Assembly (NCBI GenBank): GCA_008638375.1
Contig: CM018038.1
Span: forward strand, 13,600,515 to 13,664,514
Source: Nyssa sinensis
Lineage: Eukaryota; Streptophyta; Magnoliopsida; Cornales; Nyssaceae
Length of the DNA: 64,000 bases
Reading direction: 5' to 3'
Each line of letters opens with the position of its first letter. Within the stretch, counting starts at the first letter, position 1. The translations under genes were made by a program, and so were the position numbers. The notes beneath the pieces were generated by a model that worked only from the letters and a program-made list of their open reading frames with translations, did not search any database and had not been told where the DNA came from. Below, one piece after another: positions 34,345-45,858 of this stretch.

Positions 34345-35640
34345 TTTTTAGTCTTGCTGCTATTTAAATAATAATATATAAATAAATTTTATTTATATTT
34401 TAACGATAATGATAACATATTACAATCAATTAATTCAATGAGGGTACAATTTAGATAGGCCAATTCGAGCCGTATTCAATTTTTTTAGGATTTGAGTTTA
34501 TTTTTTAATACTTTGGGTTGAATTTAGATAAAAGAATTCAAACTCGGTCTAAATTAAAATTGGACGTAAATTGAAACTTTTAAAATTCAACCCTAACTCG
34601 GATTCGAATTCGAATTCAATATTTTATATATTATATTTTTTATACTTTAATTAATCACCATTATTGATTTGAATTTCTTACAAGAATTACTATTTGTATT
34701 TTTATAATTTCAAAAACTTATTTACCTTTAAAATTTTTTCAAAATTAAATTATGTTGAAATAATTATTTTACCAATTTTTGGTTTCTTTTAAAATAAGAA
34801 ATTGAGAGAAATTACTAGATTTTTTAGTATACAATCAAAATAGAAAAAAATATGTTAATTTATTAAAAAAATTAGAATTAATGATTGAGTTCGAGTTAGG
34901 CTCGAGTTGAACCCGATTCTAAATAATTTTAATCCGAGTTGGTGTTAAGTTGGGTTGTTCGGGTTTTGGTCGGGCTCGGATTGATTATTTTAAAACTTGA
35001 ATTAGCTTAGACATGACTCAATCTGAACTCAACCCGCCTGAGTTGTAGCCCTAAACTCAACAATTATATTACATCAATCAATTAATTAACTCAACTCAAC
35101 TCAACTAAGAATACACAATTTAACATGTACTAAGAGTATCTCAAATAAAGGTCATTGACACACAAACTAGTCCAATCCTTGATTGAATTTTTTAGTATTG
35201 TAGCTATTTAAATAATAATATATAAATAAATTTTATTTATATTTTAATGGAACTGATGAGGTATTATAATCATTTAACTCAATAATTATATTATGTCAAT
35301 CAATCAATTTAAGGAGTCTCTCGTAAATGAGTTTTGAACACACAAACTAATTCAATCCATAACTAAATTTTTTACTCTTGCAACTATTTAAATAATAATA
35401 TAAAAATAAATTTTATTCATATTTTGACGAAAGTGATAAAATATTATAATCAATTAACCCAACTAACTATGAACACACAATTTAACATTACTAGAAGTCT
35501 CTCAAATATAAACCTTGTATACAAGTACAAATCAACCCAAGACTTAGGTTTTTTGGTCTTGCAGCCATTTAAATAATAATGCATAAATAAATTTTAGTTA
35601 TATTTTTACAGAAATAATAGAATACCATATCTTCCTATTG
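34345..35640. repeat. 180-bp repeat family, one unit split by an insertion
   Basis: The phrase CTATTTAAATAATAATATAT recurs at 34360, 35214, 35394 and 35575 (the last two with small changes), followed each time by an AAATAAATTTTATTTATATT-like stretch and later by ACACACAAACTA or a close variant. The last three copies are 180-181 bp apart. The first is 854 bp from the second, and the excess of about 674 bp is mostly the insertion at 34440-35053. Confidence 0.85.
34440..35053. mobile_element. 614-bp hAT-like non-autonomous element
   Basis: The right end reversed reads TAGGGCTACAACTCAGGCGG; the left end reads GAGGGTACAATTTAGATAGG. The flanks AATTCAAT (34432-34439) and AACTCAAC (35054-35061) match at six of eight. 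The flanking repeat-unit sequence continues across the insertion when compared with the next unit. The subterminal regions are rich in GAACCCG/CGGGTT-type and GATTCGAATTCG-type words, a hAT habit. There is no coding sequence. Confidence 0.6.
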
Positions 35641-36201
35641 AAAAGAGCAATATTTAAATCCACGACGTCTTCTTAATGAGGAAGACGCGATGCTTAACTG
35701 AATTACCCCAAGTTAATAAAAAATACGAATCTCTTGCTGTAACTTGTAAAGCCAATAACATATTAATCTAAGCGAGAGATTTGAGACCCAAACCAAATAT
35801 CTGAAATTTTTATTTCAAATTTACATGAGCATCACATCCTTCCTCCTCTATGAACCCAATATCAAATTAAAGTGGATAATATAAAGTTGAAAAAAAAAAA
35901 TGTGGAGGTCAAGCTTTTCATAAAATTAAATGATAAACCTTTTTTTTTTTTTTTAATAACTGGACTGTCACACATATAACATCATTTGTTTTAATTTTAA
36001 TAATACAATAAAGTTTATATAAAATAAAACTTACATGTATAAAAGAAATGGACTCTCTCGGCAAGTTAAATGAAATGACTTTTACCGAATTAAATTTATG
36101 AATCAAGTTGATGAGATAATGATTGATGATCCATATTGACGTTACTAATGAGATGAAAGTAACGTCTTGCTTAGCTAACAAGGTGTGTGATTGGTTAATG
36201 A
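35641..36201. other. Gene-free AT-rich interval
   Basis: No gene or clear repeat boundary is seen. A minus-strand open frame at 35918-36283 runs into the Mutator end and has no protein-like features. Confidence 0.5.
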
Positions 36202-36475
36202 GCCGGTGGATGGCAACATTTCGAATTTTTGACCTGACCCGGGTACTTTTAAAACTTATTGACCCGATCCAAGCCCTTTTCAACTTAATTCTTGGACTCA
36301 GGTACTTTTCAAAAGCGTGTAAATCTTATACGCTTCTGGAGCTTTTCTCGCTTAAAAAGCGTAGAAAGTTAATACACATTTGAAAATCGTATAAGGGTTA
36401 TACGTCTTTAAAAAGCGTATAAATCTTATACGTCTTTCAAAAGCGTATAACATTTATACGCCTTTCAAAGGCGTA
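36202..36475. repeat. Left inverted terminal repeat of the Mutator-like element
   Basis: Its inner half is a run of short palindrome-like units built on AAAGCGTATAA and TTATACGTC/TTATACGCC, with five or more iterations between 36310 and 36480. A (TA)n tract of about 30 bases follows at 36499-36528. Confidence 0.85.
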
Positions 36476-36496
36476 TGATTCTTACCCGCTTTAGTG

Positions 36497-36531
<35 letters not shown>

Positions 36532-36540
36532 ATGCCATTT

Positions 36541-38301
36541 CAAAGCCGTATTCTATCAACACGACTTTGGAAGAGAACAGAAACCCTAGCCGTGTGCGGT
36601 CTGTCAACGACTTTGCAAGAAGAGTTCCTGTAGCCGTCGTTTGCCAGAACATCGTTGTCACCGTTACTTCGCCGGCCGATTGCCTTTGCCAGTAACTTTT
36701 CTTTCACGATAACCATCTTTGTCCTTATCTTCTCTTTTATTTTTTTCTTTTCTTCTAATCCCCATCCTCTGTTTGATTACTCAGAAAATTTAAAGAAAGA
36801 AAAAGGTGGATATTTACACCCATTTAAGTTTAGTATATACATAATCAAAATAAAATACTTGAGAATAAAAAAGTTTGTTTTCTATTGGTCTTTTGTCAAC
36901 AACAAAACAGTAGGATATTTCTTTCATTAAATAGCTTATGAATCCAAATTGGAGTGTTTTAAAACTTGGATTTTTTTACGTTGTTTAATATTTTTTCAAA
37001 TTTGTCTAATTTGGAAATGGACAGTGAGGAATTGGAGATGTTGTGATTATTTGTTTTCGAGTTTATTATAGGGATTGAATTTGGTAAATTTTAATTTTTT
37101 GTAATTTATCATTAATTTTTTTAGTGTCATTTGTGACATGAAAGTCACAAGTTAGAGTTACGAAAACAATTTATTTATTTGCAGAAGTAGTACTGTATAC
37201 ATCTAATCATTTTCAGACTCCACAATAGTAGGAGCGTCAGTTCATACTGTCTTTGTGATTAAACAATATGAACAACCAGCAATATTTTTTTTTTTTTTTC
37301 TTTCTCAGAAACATCTAGGAACTGCAATCAAACTGAATTAAGTGGTGTCATGTTAGAATGGTTGGATATTTGAGGTAGTTGTTATGTGAATGTTATACAT
37401 TGTTTAGGAAAATCATATGGTTTGGAAATAGTTGGTTACTATTACTATATTGACTGTTAAAGGAGATCTGTTGAACTTGTGATGGTGTGTTTCGAAGTGA
37501 GTGCACAGTGAGGCTTTACTAGAAAGTATTTAGAAGACTCAGTTTTAAAGACGATTTCTAAGAACTTTTAAGTTAAAAGTGCAGTTTCTAAATTCACATT
37601 CCTGCTAAAACACACTTCAGATTTTTCAAATCTATGCCTTTTATTTTAAAAGCATGATCTGTAATTATGTTTTGTCATCTTTCATGCATCCTTCGAATAC
37701 TTGTAAATGCTAAATATTTATTCTAATTGCATAGCCATGACAGAAAATTCAGTGTAGTAGTGTTAACTGTTAATGAACTGTTTCTAAGCCAAGATGGACT
37801 CAATGTAATAAGTTAACCATAAATATAAAAGGAGAAATTGAATGACATGTTTGTATTTGACCCAACCTGACCTATATGTACCCTTATGAATATCAAAACA
37901 TCCCTTCATTCAATTTGGCTCCATTTTGTTTATAACGACTATTTTTGTATTGCTTCCTAGATGCAACACTTTGCCTGCCTATTTGAAGCATATGTTCCAA
38001 ACTTTCAAAGGGACCAAACTTACTTATTCCAAGCGGAGGCTGCAGTTATTTAGATGGTCTTAACTGCCTTTTATTTATCATCTACTTTGTTTGGTAACTA
38101 GTTCAGAGGCTATTTTAGTCTTTAGATGGGATGATGGTAGGTCAAATGCTTTGTTCCATCATTATATGATGAGTTTGACATATTTGACTGATGGGGCGGA
38201 AACTCCTCTATCATCGGTATATTTAGTGATTCATTCCCATAGTCTTGTGTTAGCAATCTAGTGAATGGTCTTGCCACCTGACTGGTTCCCCAACCTTGGT
38301 T
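36541..38301. other. Non-coding interior of the Mutator-like element
   Basis: No conserved protein is encoded. A short plus-strand frame at 36655-36930 is AT-rich and featureless. A captured host gene fragment cannot be excluded, but I recognise none. Confidence 0.45.
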
Positions 38302-38646
38302 CTAATTCTCTATTTCCACATACAAGTCGATACTACGTATTTGTTCACTCTCAAATATAGCACCAACCATTGCTTCAACAGTGTTATTGTCAACAATTTC
38401 CAATGGCATATACTTTGTTATTTGTGGTCCCACTACTGATGGAAATCTGCAGGTCATTTTCAACTCACATGAATTTCGATCCAACTGCAATGCATTACAG
38501 ACGCAATCTACCATTTCACTGTAAGTAACGTCATGATTCACTCTTACACATGTTCTCGGAGTACGCACATCATAAGAAAACCCTTCTTCCCCATAAAATG
38601 TGCTGCCCCCCAAGAATAGACATACAGTTGCGCGTCTCCGTGCCAT
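38302..38646 (-). pseudogene. N-terminal fragment of a MULE transposase
   Basis: The 114-codon frame starts MARRRATVCLFLGGSTFYGE and contains YSEMVDCVCNALQLDRNSCE followed by LKMTCRFPSV, then NTVEAMVGAIFES and SIDLYVEIEN. This follows the layout of the N-terminal MuDR-type domain (a beta-grasp-like region before the zinc finger) of plant Mutator transposases: a basic start, a 'typically Y-x-E-L/M-V-D' helix, the RNSCELKM strand and a closing LYVE. The catalytic domain and SWIM zinc finger are absent from the window. Its location between the long inverted repeats supports the call. I recognise it by pattern, without an alignment. Confidence 0.6.
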
Positions 38647-39606
38647 TTATAACCTCCAAACTAGAATGAAAAAATTTAGTAAATTTCAAATTTTCAGCAA
38701 TACATACAAACCACAAATATGTAAGTAATTGACAAAAAAAAAACACCACTCATACAACAACTCAACCAGTAGCCTAAAATTTCAGCAACTAGCCCAAAAA
38801 AATCATCCATAAAGCAGCCAAAAATTTTACAAAACAGCCCTTAAAATCAGCAATAAAGCAGCTAAAAATTTCAACATTGTTTTCTCAACACTGTTTTGTA
38901 ATAAATTGCAAGTATAGAATGATAACCAACAATAAATTGACTGAATGAGGAGGTCCTGATAGGTCAGATTGTGTTTTATGCACTGGATAGGTGGAAACTT
39001 ATAACCATCTCTTATTTTCTTGTCCATTCTCTGCTACTCTATGAATCAAAATACTAATTCAGAATCTTATTCCTAAACATCCAGACTCATGGGCAAGAGA
39101 AAATTTGATTGGAAAGAGCTTCCCAACCAAACTGACAACTTGTCTCTAGCTGCAGCTATCTACCATATATTTATTGTTTGCTTCCCAAAAATTTATTGCC
39201 TGGCGGGACTTCAAAGTGTCCTTCACTCCATAACAATCATAATTTACTTTTGCATTTTAGTAACTTAAGTTTAATACATATTTCCTTTTTACAAACAATT
39301 TTTTTCTTCAATACCTCAATTAAACTTTAAACATATACTGTTTTTCAAAAGTACAGAATCTATACCTGTATCTCTAGAAGAATAAAGCAGCAGACCAGGA
39401 CTTTGGTGCCTTTAGAACCAGGAGCTGCACAAAGGTAACAACCAGCTGCAGTAAGAGATGTTTACAAGATTGTCATAACAGATCTGTGAATATTCAATTT
39501 AAAAATTAATAAACAGGTTCAATGTATGGACCTGTAATTTCAGTATGAAAGTAGTCTAACAGCAATTTTGATGCCCTACCTCGAACTGGCCTGTGCCTTT
39601 GTGAGA
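38647..39606. other. Non-coding interior, upstream of the transposase fragment
   Basis: This probably represents the leader or first intron of the transposase transcript, which reads leftward. No open frame is worth reporting. Confidence 0.45.
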
Positions 39607-40024
39607 TGAACTGTAACACCCCGATCCCGTGAAATTAATAATTAATTAATAATTATTAATTAATACCGACTTACAGAATGATTTAGGGAATTAATCATAA
39701 TCCCGACGGTCGCCACAGACCGATTAAATAAAGAAAATGTCTGGAGGGAAGGGTACTTTACCCGAACCCAAATTACTGATTAATTCGGTGAGATAACGCC
39801 ATTTTAATACTAACGGAACCCGAATTAGCTAACCCGGGAAATCTCGAATGATTAATAAATGACACGGAACCTCTGACACTGAAGAATACGGAAATACGGA
39901 ACTCTCGGAACAAACCGCGTCGAAAAATGAGTTACGGAATGAAAGTTACGAAGGAAACACTGAAACTGAATTACTGCGCAACCAAACGTGGCCTTAACCG
40001 AAAATATGGGAAAAATGGCCAAAT

Positions 40025-40110
40025 GGGAGGCCAAGGGAATTGAACCCTTGACCTTTGAGTGAAAAAAAACCTCATCCAAAAATTACCAACTGGGCTACTA
40101 CTGTCTTTGT
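40025..40110 (-). repeat. tRNA-like (SINE-like) segment, antisense in the long LTR
   Basis: On the minus strand an A box-like TAGCCCAGTTGG (40097-40086) is followed 40 bases later by a B box-like GGTTCAATTCCC (40046-40035). The latter sits in a perfect T-arm-like hairpin (CAAGG, loop, CCTTG). An eight-T run lies between. The anticodon arm is not recognisable, so I do not call a tRNA gene. Confidence 0.55.
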
Positions 40111-41749
40111 GTACAAATATACAATGAAAGGTATATAACCCAGAATTCTGGTGGGGCCACCTCCCAAACTGCCCAATGAGGTTACATGCAAAACCTCCAT
40201 CATGACCTAAACCCCTACACTTCAGTCTCATCATCACATCTCAAGTGTCTACAATTAGACCTAGACTCTACATGTATGATTATGTATGTGTATAAGTGTG
40301 CACTAATATACACATGAGCTTGGGATCTCTATAACACCAAGTGTGTGAGCTGAATATTGAGAAATCAGAAAACTGTGTGAGAACTGATCTGTTAAGAGAG
40401 AGAAACCATGTGAGGTCAAGCATGGTGTGTATAGCATGGTATATACAACTTGGTGTACACATGCATGTGTATGTCTTCAATGTGATGCACAAAGAGGAGG
40501 ACTGAGGGCACGACTGCACTAGAACAACAGCCATGAACAAGCCTGAACCGAGCCAAGGAGAGCAGCTACTGCTTAAGAGGTAAAAATCCAAAAAACTGCA
40601 AAAATTTCCTGTTTAGGTTTCAATACTGTTCTGATAAGTTTAGGTCCATAAAAACCATATATATATGCTCCTGAGAGACTCTAGAGCTGTTCTAGATTAA
40701 TTGGAAGGGTCGAATAGGGTAGAAACACCCAGAACTGTGAACAGACCGCCATTGATGGACCTCGGATAGCAGGTCTGAAACAGTTGCAATCAAACTGATT
40801 TCTGACACTCTAAACCTGATCTAGACTTCATGAAGGTCCTAAAAATACTGACCCGTGACCCAAAATCACATGGTAAGGCCCTCAAAACTAAAATTATTCT
40901 TTTCGGCCAAGAAACCCAACTCCCAAATTAGGCTCCTAAACTGAAATTGCTAAACGGGATATTGATCCCCATGAATATACGGTCAGAACAAGACAAGAAT
41001 AGTGCGATTTGGTTGAGAAACAAGGCCATACGACTGAACTGAAAACCTGCACGATAATCGACTAAACAGAGCTTGATCCTTAGATTCGAAGCTCAAAATC
41101 GATGCCAAATCATTGGTCTCACATCCAGGAATGTTTTGGAATCAAAACATATTGAAAACTGTACCTGAAACTTCACGAATTGAAGAAATCGTGAAACTGT
41201 GAATTAGGGCAACATTGAGTTGTTCATTGGGGACGACAGAGTTGACTCGGCCGAGTTGACCGAGTCGAACCGAGTTGGTGAGTTGACTCTGGACACGTGT
41301 CGGCCTGTGAGGATGCCACCGAAATAATGAAACTGCGCCGTTTTAGTGTTAACCGTTTTAATTTTAAATCGAATTCAGCCTGTTTGGCAACGCGGTTAAT
41401 AAATTAAAATTTGGATTTGGCTAATCCTAAACACGGATAAGGGGGCAATTGAGGTTAAATGGGATATGTTATCCCGGTTTTCTGAGGGTCAGTGAACCGG
41501 TTGGTTCACTGGAGTTCTAGACCGGTTCAAATTTTGAACCTAAAACCCAAGGGGTTTGAACCCTAATTTGATGAAATTATATTTTGACCCTGAAACTTTC
41601 TAAAAATTACGAATCTGCCCCAACAGTTCTGAATATTGCACAGTGGCCCAGATTTTGAAAAAAAATATACATTTAAGCCCCTGCTAAAGAAATTAAATAA
41701 TAAAATAATTATTTTATTATTTTATTAAATAGGTAAAATTACGATTTTA

Positions 41750-42930
41750 CCCCTGGGCATTAATTATGTCAAACGGAGTCCAAATAAAGCAAATAAATAG
41801 TGTATTTTCACTATTTCAAACATTCCGGACTCAATGGTACAGTCCGATATTGGAAATACAGTACCGAAAAATACAGACTTGTAAGTGATAAATTACTGTA
41901 CTGCCCCTGATGGCACCAGACCCAAATAAAAATAAAAGACAGTCTATTCTGACTATGTCGGGCGTTCTGAACTCAACGGTGAGGTCCGTTTAACGAACCG
42001 AAGTTCCGAAAAATACACACACATAAATTGTAAAATGACTGAACTGCCCCTAGTGATACCCAGGGCAGATTAAACATAAAAGATAGTCCAAATTAATTAT
42101 GTCGGACACTCTGGACCCAACGGTGAGGTCCATTTTATGAACTGACGTGCCGAAAAATATGACACGTGAAATTACCAAATTACCCCTAATACTGTACAAG
42201 ACCTAAATGAAGTCCGATTGGGACGAAACTGATACCGGCAAGAGCCCAGACACTGGTGAGACTGTATACTTGATTAGATGACGAATCGGGGTCAGAATTA
42301 CACAAAACGTAAAATGACCAAAATACCCTTGAGCACTGTAAGTGCAAAGTAGAGGTCGAATAAAGGTCAAACTGATCTGATAAATTATCATAAAGATAAT
42401 TATGAACACTGAAGGGCTAAATAAGACTCTGAAACAGTTAACGCGTAAAACGAGAAACGACTAATGTGTCCTGATGACCAAAAGCAGATACCAAACGAAG
42501 TCCAAAGGACTTAGAAAATCATATCTAAGATATGTGGACTATTCTGAGGACCACGATAGGGTCCGGGACAAGAATGGACAAATTACCATTTTGTCCATAA
42601 GGCTAAATAAGCACTTAACTGATAGCGATTCAAGTCTAAAAGAGTTAGAACTTCATGAATACGATATATGGGATATTCTGAGAACCACGACTGGGTCCGG
42701 GGCAAGAATAACAAAATTACCATTTTGCCCCTATGGTTAAAATAAGAACCTAACTGATACCGATTGGAGTCTAAAAGACGTAGAACTATATATTTAAGAT
42801 ATAAAGACTATTCTAAGGGCCTTGACAGGGTCCAGGGCAAGAGTGATAAAATGACCATTTTGCCCCTAAGGCTGAAGAAGTAACTGGCTGATGACGATTG
42901 AAGTCTAAATGACTTGGGTTATAATCCTGA
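41750..42930. repeat. Tandem array of period about 135-143 bp
   Basis: A phrase of the form AAATGACC(A)TTTTGCCCCTA recurs near 41897, 42040, 42177, 42318, 42584, 42718 and 42853. A second anchor, CCGAAAAATAC, occurs at about 41867, 42004 and 42145. Units also share GGTCCGGGGCAAGA and AACTGATACCGATT. The later units are the more alike. Confidence 0.8.
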
Positions 42931-43184
42931 TGACTGCTAAGCCTAATTTAAGAATAAAATAGCCCCGGATGAAACCCGATGAGAGGGCGATAGGCTACTA
43001 GGCTATCTTAGGTAAACCGATAGATACCTAAGATGACAAATGAGACCTGAATGGATGAGTTCTGATCTGTATATGATTGATGATTATTGTTCAGGATATA
43101 CATGGAGATGCCTGACGTATCTGGAGGTTATCGGATTGTTTGCGCAAGGAGATAACCGTAACAGTTTGTGAGTAACCTGGAACT

Positions 43185-44400
43185 TCTGACTTGGTGTATA
43201 AGTACACCGTCTAGTTATTGTATTTTGATTTACTGTACTGTTTTGTATACTGTACTGTCTGAATGCATACTTTTTATACTGCATTACACGTAACATGATT
43301 TTGTACTGTCCTGCTCTCCTGTTCAGTTCGGGTCTGTCTTGTTCTGTTGTATGGTCTGTCCTGGTTTTATTCTGTACTGTTGCGTCTTGTGAGTAAACCT
43401 GACTCCTGAATTGGTGTATAAGTTCTGTCTAGATACTGTATTTTGAAGCACTGTACTGTTTTGAACGTTATACTGTTTAAAAAAAGCATATATTTAAAGT
43501 AGCATATGCCTTGTCCTAATTGATATTGTACCAGTTTGTTCCGTCCTGTTCAATTCCGATATGTCTTGTTCTGATAGATGTATTGTTCCGTTTTGTTCCG
43601 ACATGTTCAGTTTCGATATGTCTTGATCTGATTGATGTATTGTTTCATTTTGTTCCGTCCTGTTCAATTCCGATATGTCTTGTTCTGATAGATGTATTGT
43701 TCCGTTTTGTTCCGACATGTTCAGTTTCGATATGTCTTGATCTAATTGATGTATTGTTTCGTTTTGTTCCGTCATGTTCAGTTCCGATATGACTTGTCCT
43801 GATTGATATTGTTTCGTTTTGTTCCGTCATGTTCAGTTCCGATATGACTTGTCCTGATTGATATTGTTTCGTTTTGTTCCGTCATGTTCAGTTCCGATAT
43901 GACTTGTCCTGATTGATATTGTTTCATTTTGTTCCGTCATGTTCAGTTCCGATATGACTTGTCCTGATTGATATTGTGTCGTTTTGTTCCGTCATGTTCA
44001 GTTCCGATATGACTTGTCCTGATTGATATTGTTTCGTTTTGTTCCGTCATGTTCAGTTCCGATATGACTTGACCTGATTGATATTGTACCGTTTTGATCC
44101 GCCATGTTCAGTTCCGATATGTCTTGTTCTGATTGATGTATTGCTCTGTTTTGTCCCGTTATGATCCGTCCTGTTATGCCTCTGTCCTTGATTATGCCTG
44201 TGACTTGAACTGGTGTTTTGTTCCGTCTGATCCCGTTATGTACCGTCCGTTAATAATCTGTCTGTCTTGATTGATATATGGTCCAGTTCCGTTATGATCT
44301 GTCCGAATTCTTGACTTGGTTTATAAGTTACTACATAGATACTGTATTTTGATGCACTGTACGGTTTTAAAAGTTAAACTGTCTAAATGCATGTTTTTAA
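43185..44400. repeat. Larger dispersed repeat around the 55-bp array
   Basis: A block with TTGGTGTATAAGT, CTAGATACTGTATTTTGA and CACTGTACTGTTTT appears at about 43190, 43414 and 44309. It brackets the short tandem array and suggests a nested, higher-order duplication. Confidence 0.7.
43515..44150. repeat. Tandem array of 55-58 bp units
   Basis: The phrase TGTTCAGTTCCGATATG recurs at 43775, 43830, 43885, 43940, 43995, 44050 and 44105, exactly 55 bp apart. Before 43775, variant units of about 57-58 bp alternate (ending TTGTTCTGATAGATG or TTGATCTGATTGATG). About eleven units are present. Repetitive open frames on both strands (for example ISELNRTEQ on the minus strand) are by-products. Confidence 0.9.
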
Positions 44401-45602
44401 ATGCAAACTTTTATACTGTATTGTACGCGGCATGATTTTGTCCCTACCTACTATTATTTTGTTCGGTCTGTCTTGTTCCGTTTTATGGTCTATCTGATTT
44501 TGTTCTGCTATGATGTGTCTGACTCTGGGTACCATTCTGGCATAAGTAGGCTTGATTACGCGCCTAACTGATATATTATTGTTATGCCCTGTTATGTTCC
44601 GCCCAGTACTGATCTGTTCTAATATTTGAATTAATTGCCTATACTCTCGTTGATATATTGGCATCATGCACTGTTCCGTCTGTTCTGATTTGTTGTTCCA
44701 TTTAGTTCAGTCCTGTTTTATTCTACTGAAACTGCATTTAAAATAGATTTATAAAACTGCTATTTCAGAAACAACTGAACTACCCTTGTGCTTTGTAAAC
44801 AAGAAATGGTTTTGAAACCCTTGACAGGGAACCTGTGTTACTCATTGGGCTTTTCGAAGCTCACCCCATTCCCTAACATTTTTCAGGAATGATATCTGTT
44901 GGATCTGATGGCACTGATCTGTGGAGACTGGATTACTGAGGATTGAATCTGTTTAATCAGGTGAGTGAGGTAATACGACTGACTTGACTGATATGTACTA
45001 GATATAAACATGGCTCATGGATTTAAACGGTACTCTAGAGATTATAGTTCTGCTCTGTTGTTATATGTCGGATTATAGATATGCTCTGAGGTTAGAATTG
45101 TTAGCTGTTGGATTTTAGACTGGCTCTGTGGTACATAACCTTACAGTGAATACATGAGTTGCATTCCCTTGACAAAAAAAAAGGTTTTAAATTCCGCTGC
45201 ATCTGACCCTACAGTCGGAGTGCAATTCACTAGAAAGTTCAGAAATTGCCTTCGGTTGGTCGCGTGGCGGCTGACTGGCATCACGTCCTCGACATCCGCG
45301 TAAGGTGGGGTTCGGGATGTGACATGAACTGAGAGATTCAGATGAAAAACAGTCAAACAGAACGGAGTGAGAGTGAAGAATTCAATGGTGTCGGTGGTGA
45401 GTATGGGGAGATTACTAGGCTCTCTCACTGGAGGGATTGAAGCCAACCAGACTAGGAAGAGTCCAGATCCACTTGAGCTACTATTCCTTTTATTGATCTA
45501 ACCAAGAGATCAGGAAAAACAGAAGAGAAAGACTGGTGTTTGTAGCTCCAAGAGATCAGGAAAAACAGAAGAGAAAGACGGAAGAGAAAGACTCTGTATG
45601 TT

Positions 45603-45858
45603 TGGTTATATTCGCATAAAAAATGTATCAAGTTTATACGCCTTTTAAAAGCGTATAACCTTAATACGATTTTTAAAAGCGTATTAACTTCCTATGCTTT
45701 TTAAGTTAGAAAAGCTCAAAAACGTATAAGATTTACACGTTTTTAAAAAATACTTGAATCCAAAAATTAAGTTAAACGAATTTGAATCGGATCAATAAAT
45801 TTTAAAATTACCCGATCGAGTCAAAAATTCGCTACGTTTCTCCATGACCGCTGCCCCA
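45603..45858. repeat. Right inverted terminal repeat of the Mutator-like element
   Basis: This is the reverse complement of the left end, including the TTTATACGCC and AAAAGCGTATAA units. It lies about 355 bp upstream of the ADH start codon, so the element has become part of the ADH promoter neighbourhood. Confidence 0.85.

Larger units (their letters stand above)
39612..45324 (+). mobile_element. 5.7 kb solo LTR (gypsy type) nested in the Mutator-like element
   Basis: It starts TGTAACACCCCGATCCCG and ends GGGGTTCGGGATGTGACA. These ends form an imperfect inverted pair with TG...CA limits, and five identical bases, TGAAC, flank it (39607-39611 and 45325-45329). There is no gag, pol, primer site or second LTR copy inside. 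Its start and end wording is the same style as the 763-3919 LTR on the opposite strand. It contains a tRNA-like segment (40025-40110, minus), a tandem array of about 135-bp period (41750-42930) and a 55-58 bp tandem array (43515-44150). At 5713 bp it is unusually long for one LTR; a deleted element with unrecognised internal region is the alternative. Confidence 0.8.
36202..45858 (-). mobile_element. Mutator-like element with long inverted ends, carrying a nested solo LTR
   Basis: About 260 bp at 36202-36475 matches the reverse complement of about 45603-45858. Landmarks in order, left then right (reversed), are CGAATTTTTGACCTGA / CGAATTTTTGACTCGA, GTGTAAATCTTATACG in both, GAGCTTTTCTCGCTTAAAAA / GAGCTTTTCTAACTTAAAAA, and AGTTAATACACATTTGAAAA / AGTTAATACGCTTTTAAAAA. 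Long inverted ends are characteristic of MULEs. Inside, a transposase N-terminal fragment lies at 38302-38646 on the minus strand. Without the 5.7 kb LTR inserted at 39612-45324 the element would be about 3.9 kb. I could not identify the 9-bp TSD, and the outer ends may be off by some bases. Confidence 0.8.

Noticed and set aside
40025..40110. tRNA gene
   Set aside because: The A and B boxes and the T arm fit, but the anticodon arm and acceptor stem do not, and an eight-T run lies inside. A SINE-like relic fits better.
43494..43830. Open frames on both strands with repeated SELNRTEQNETI-type or DVLFRFVPTC-type units
   Set aside because: They are translations of the 55-58 bp tandem array inside the solo LTR, not a repeat protein gene.
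45141..45446. 101-codon minus-strand open frame near the LTR/Mutator junction
   Set aside because: It crosses the LTR end and target duplication at 45324-45329, so it is a chance fusion of two elements.
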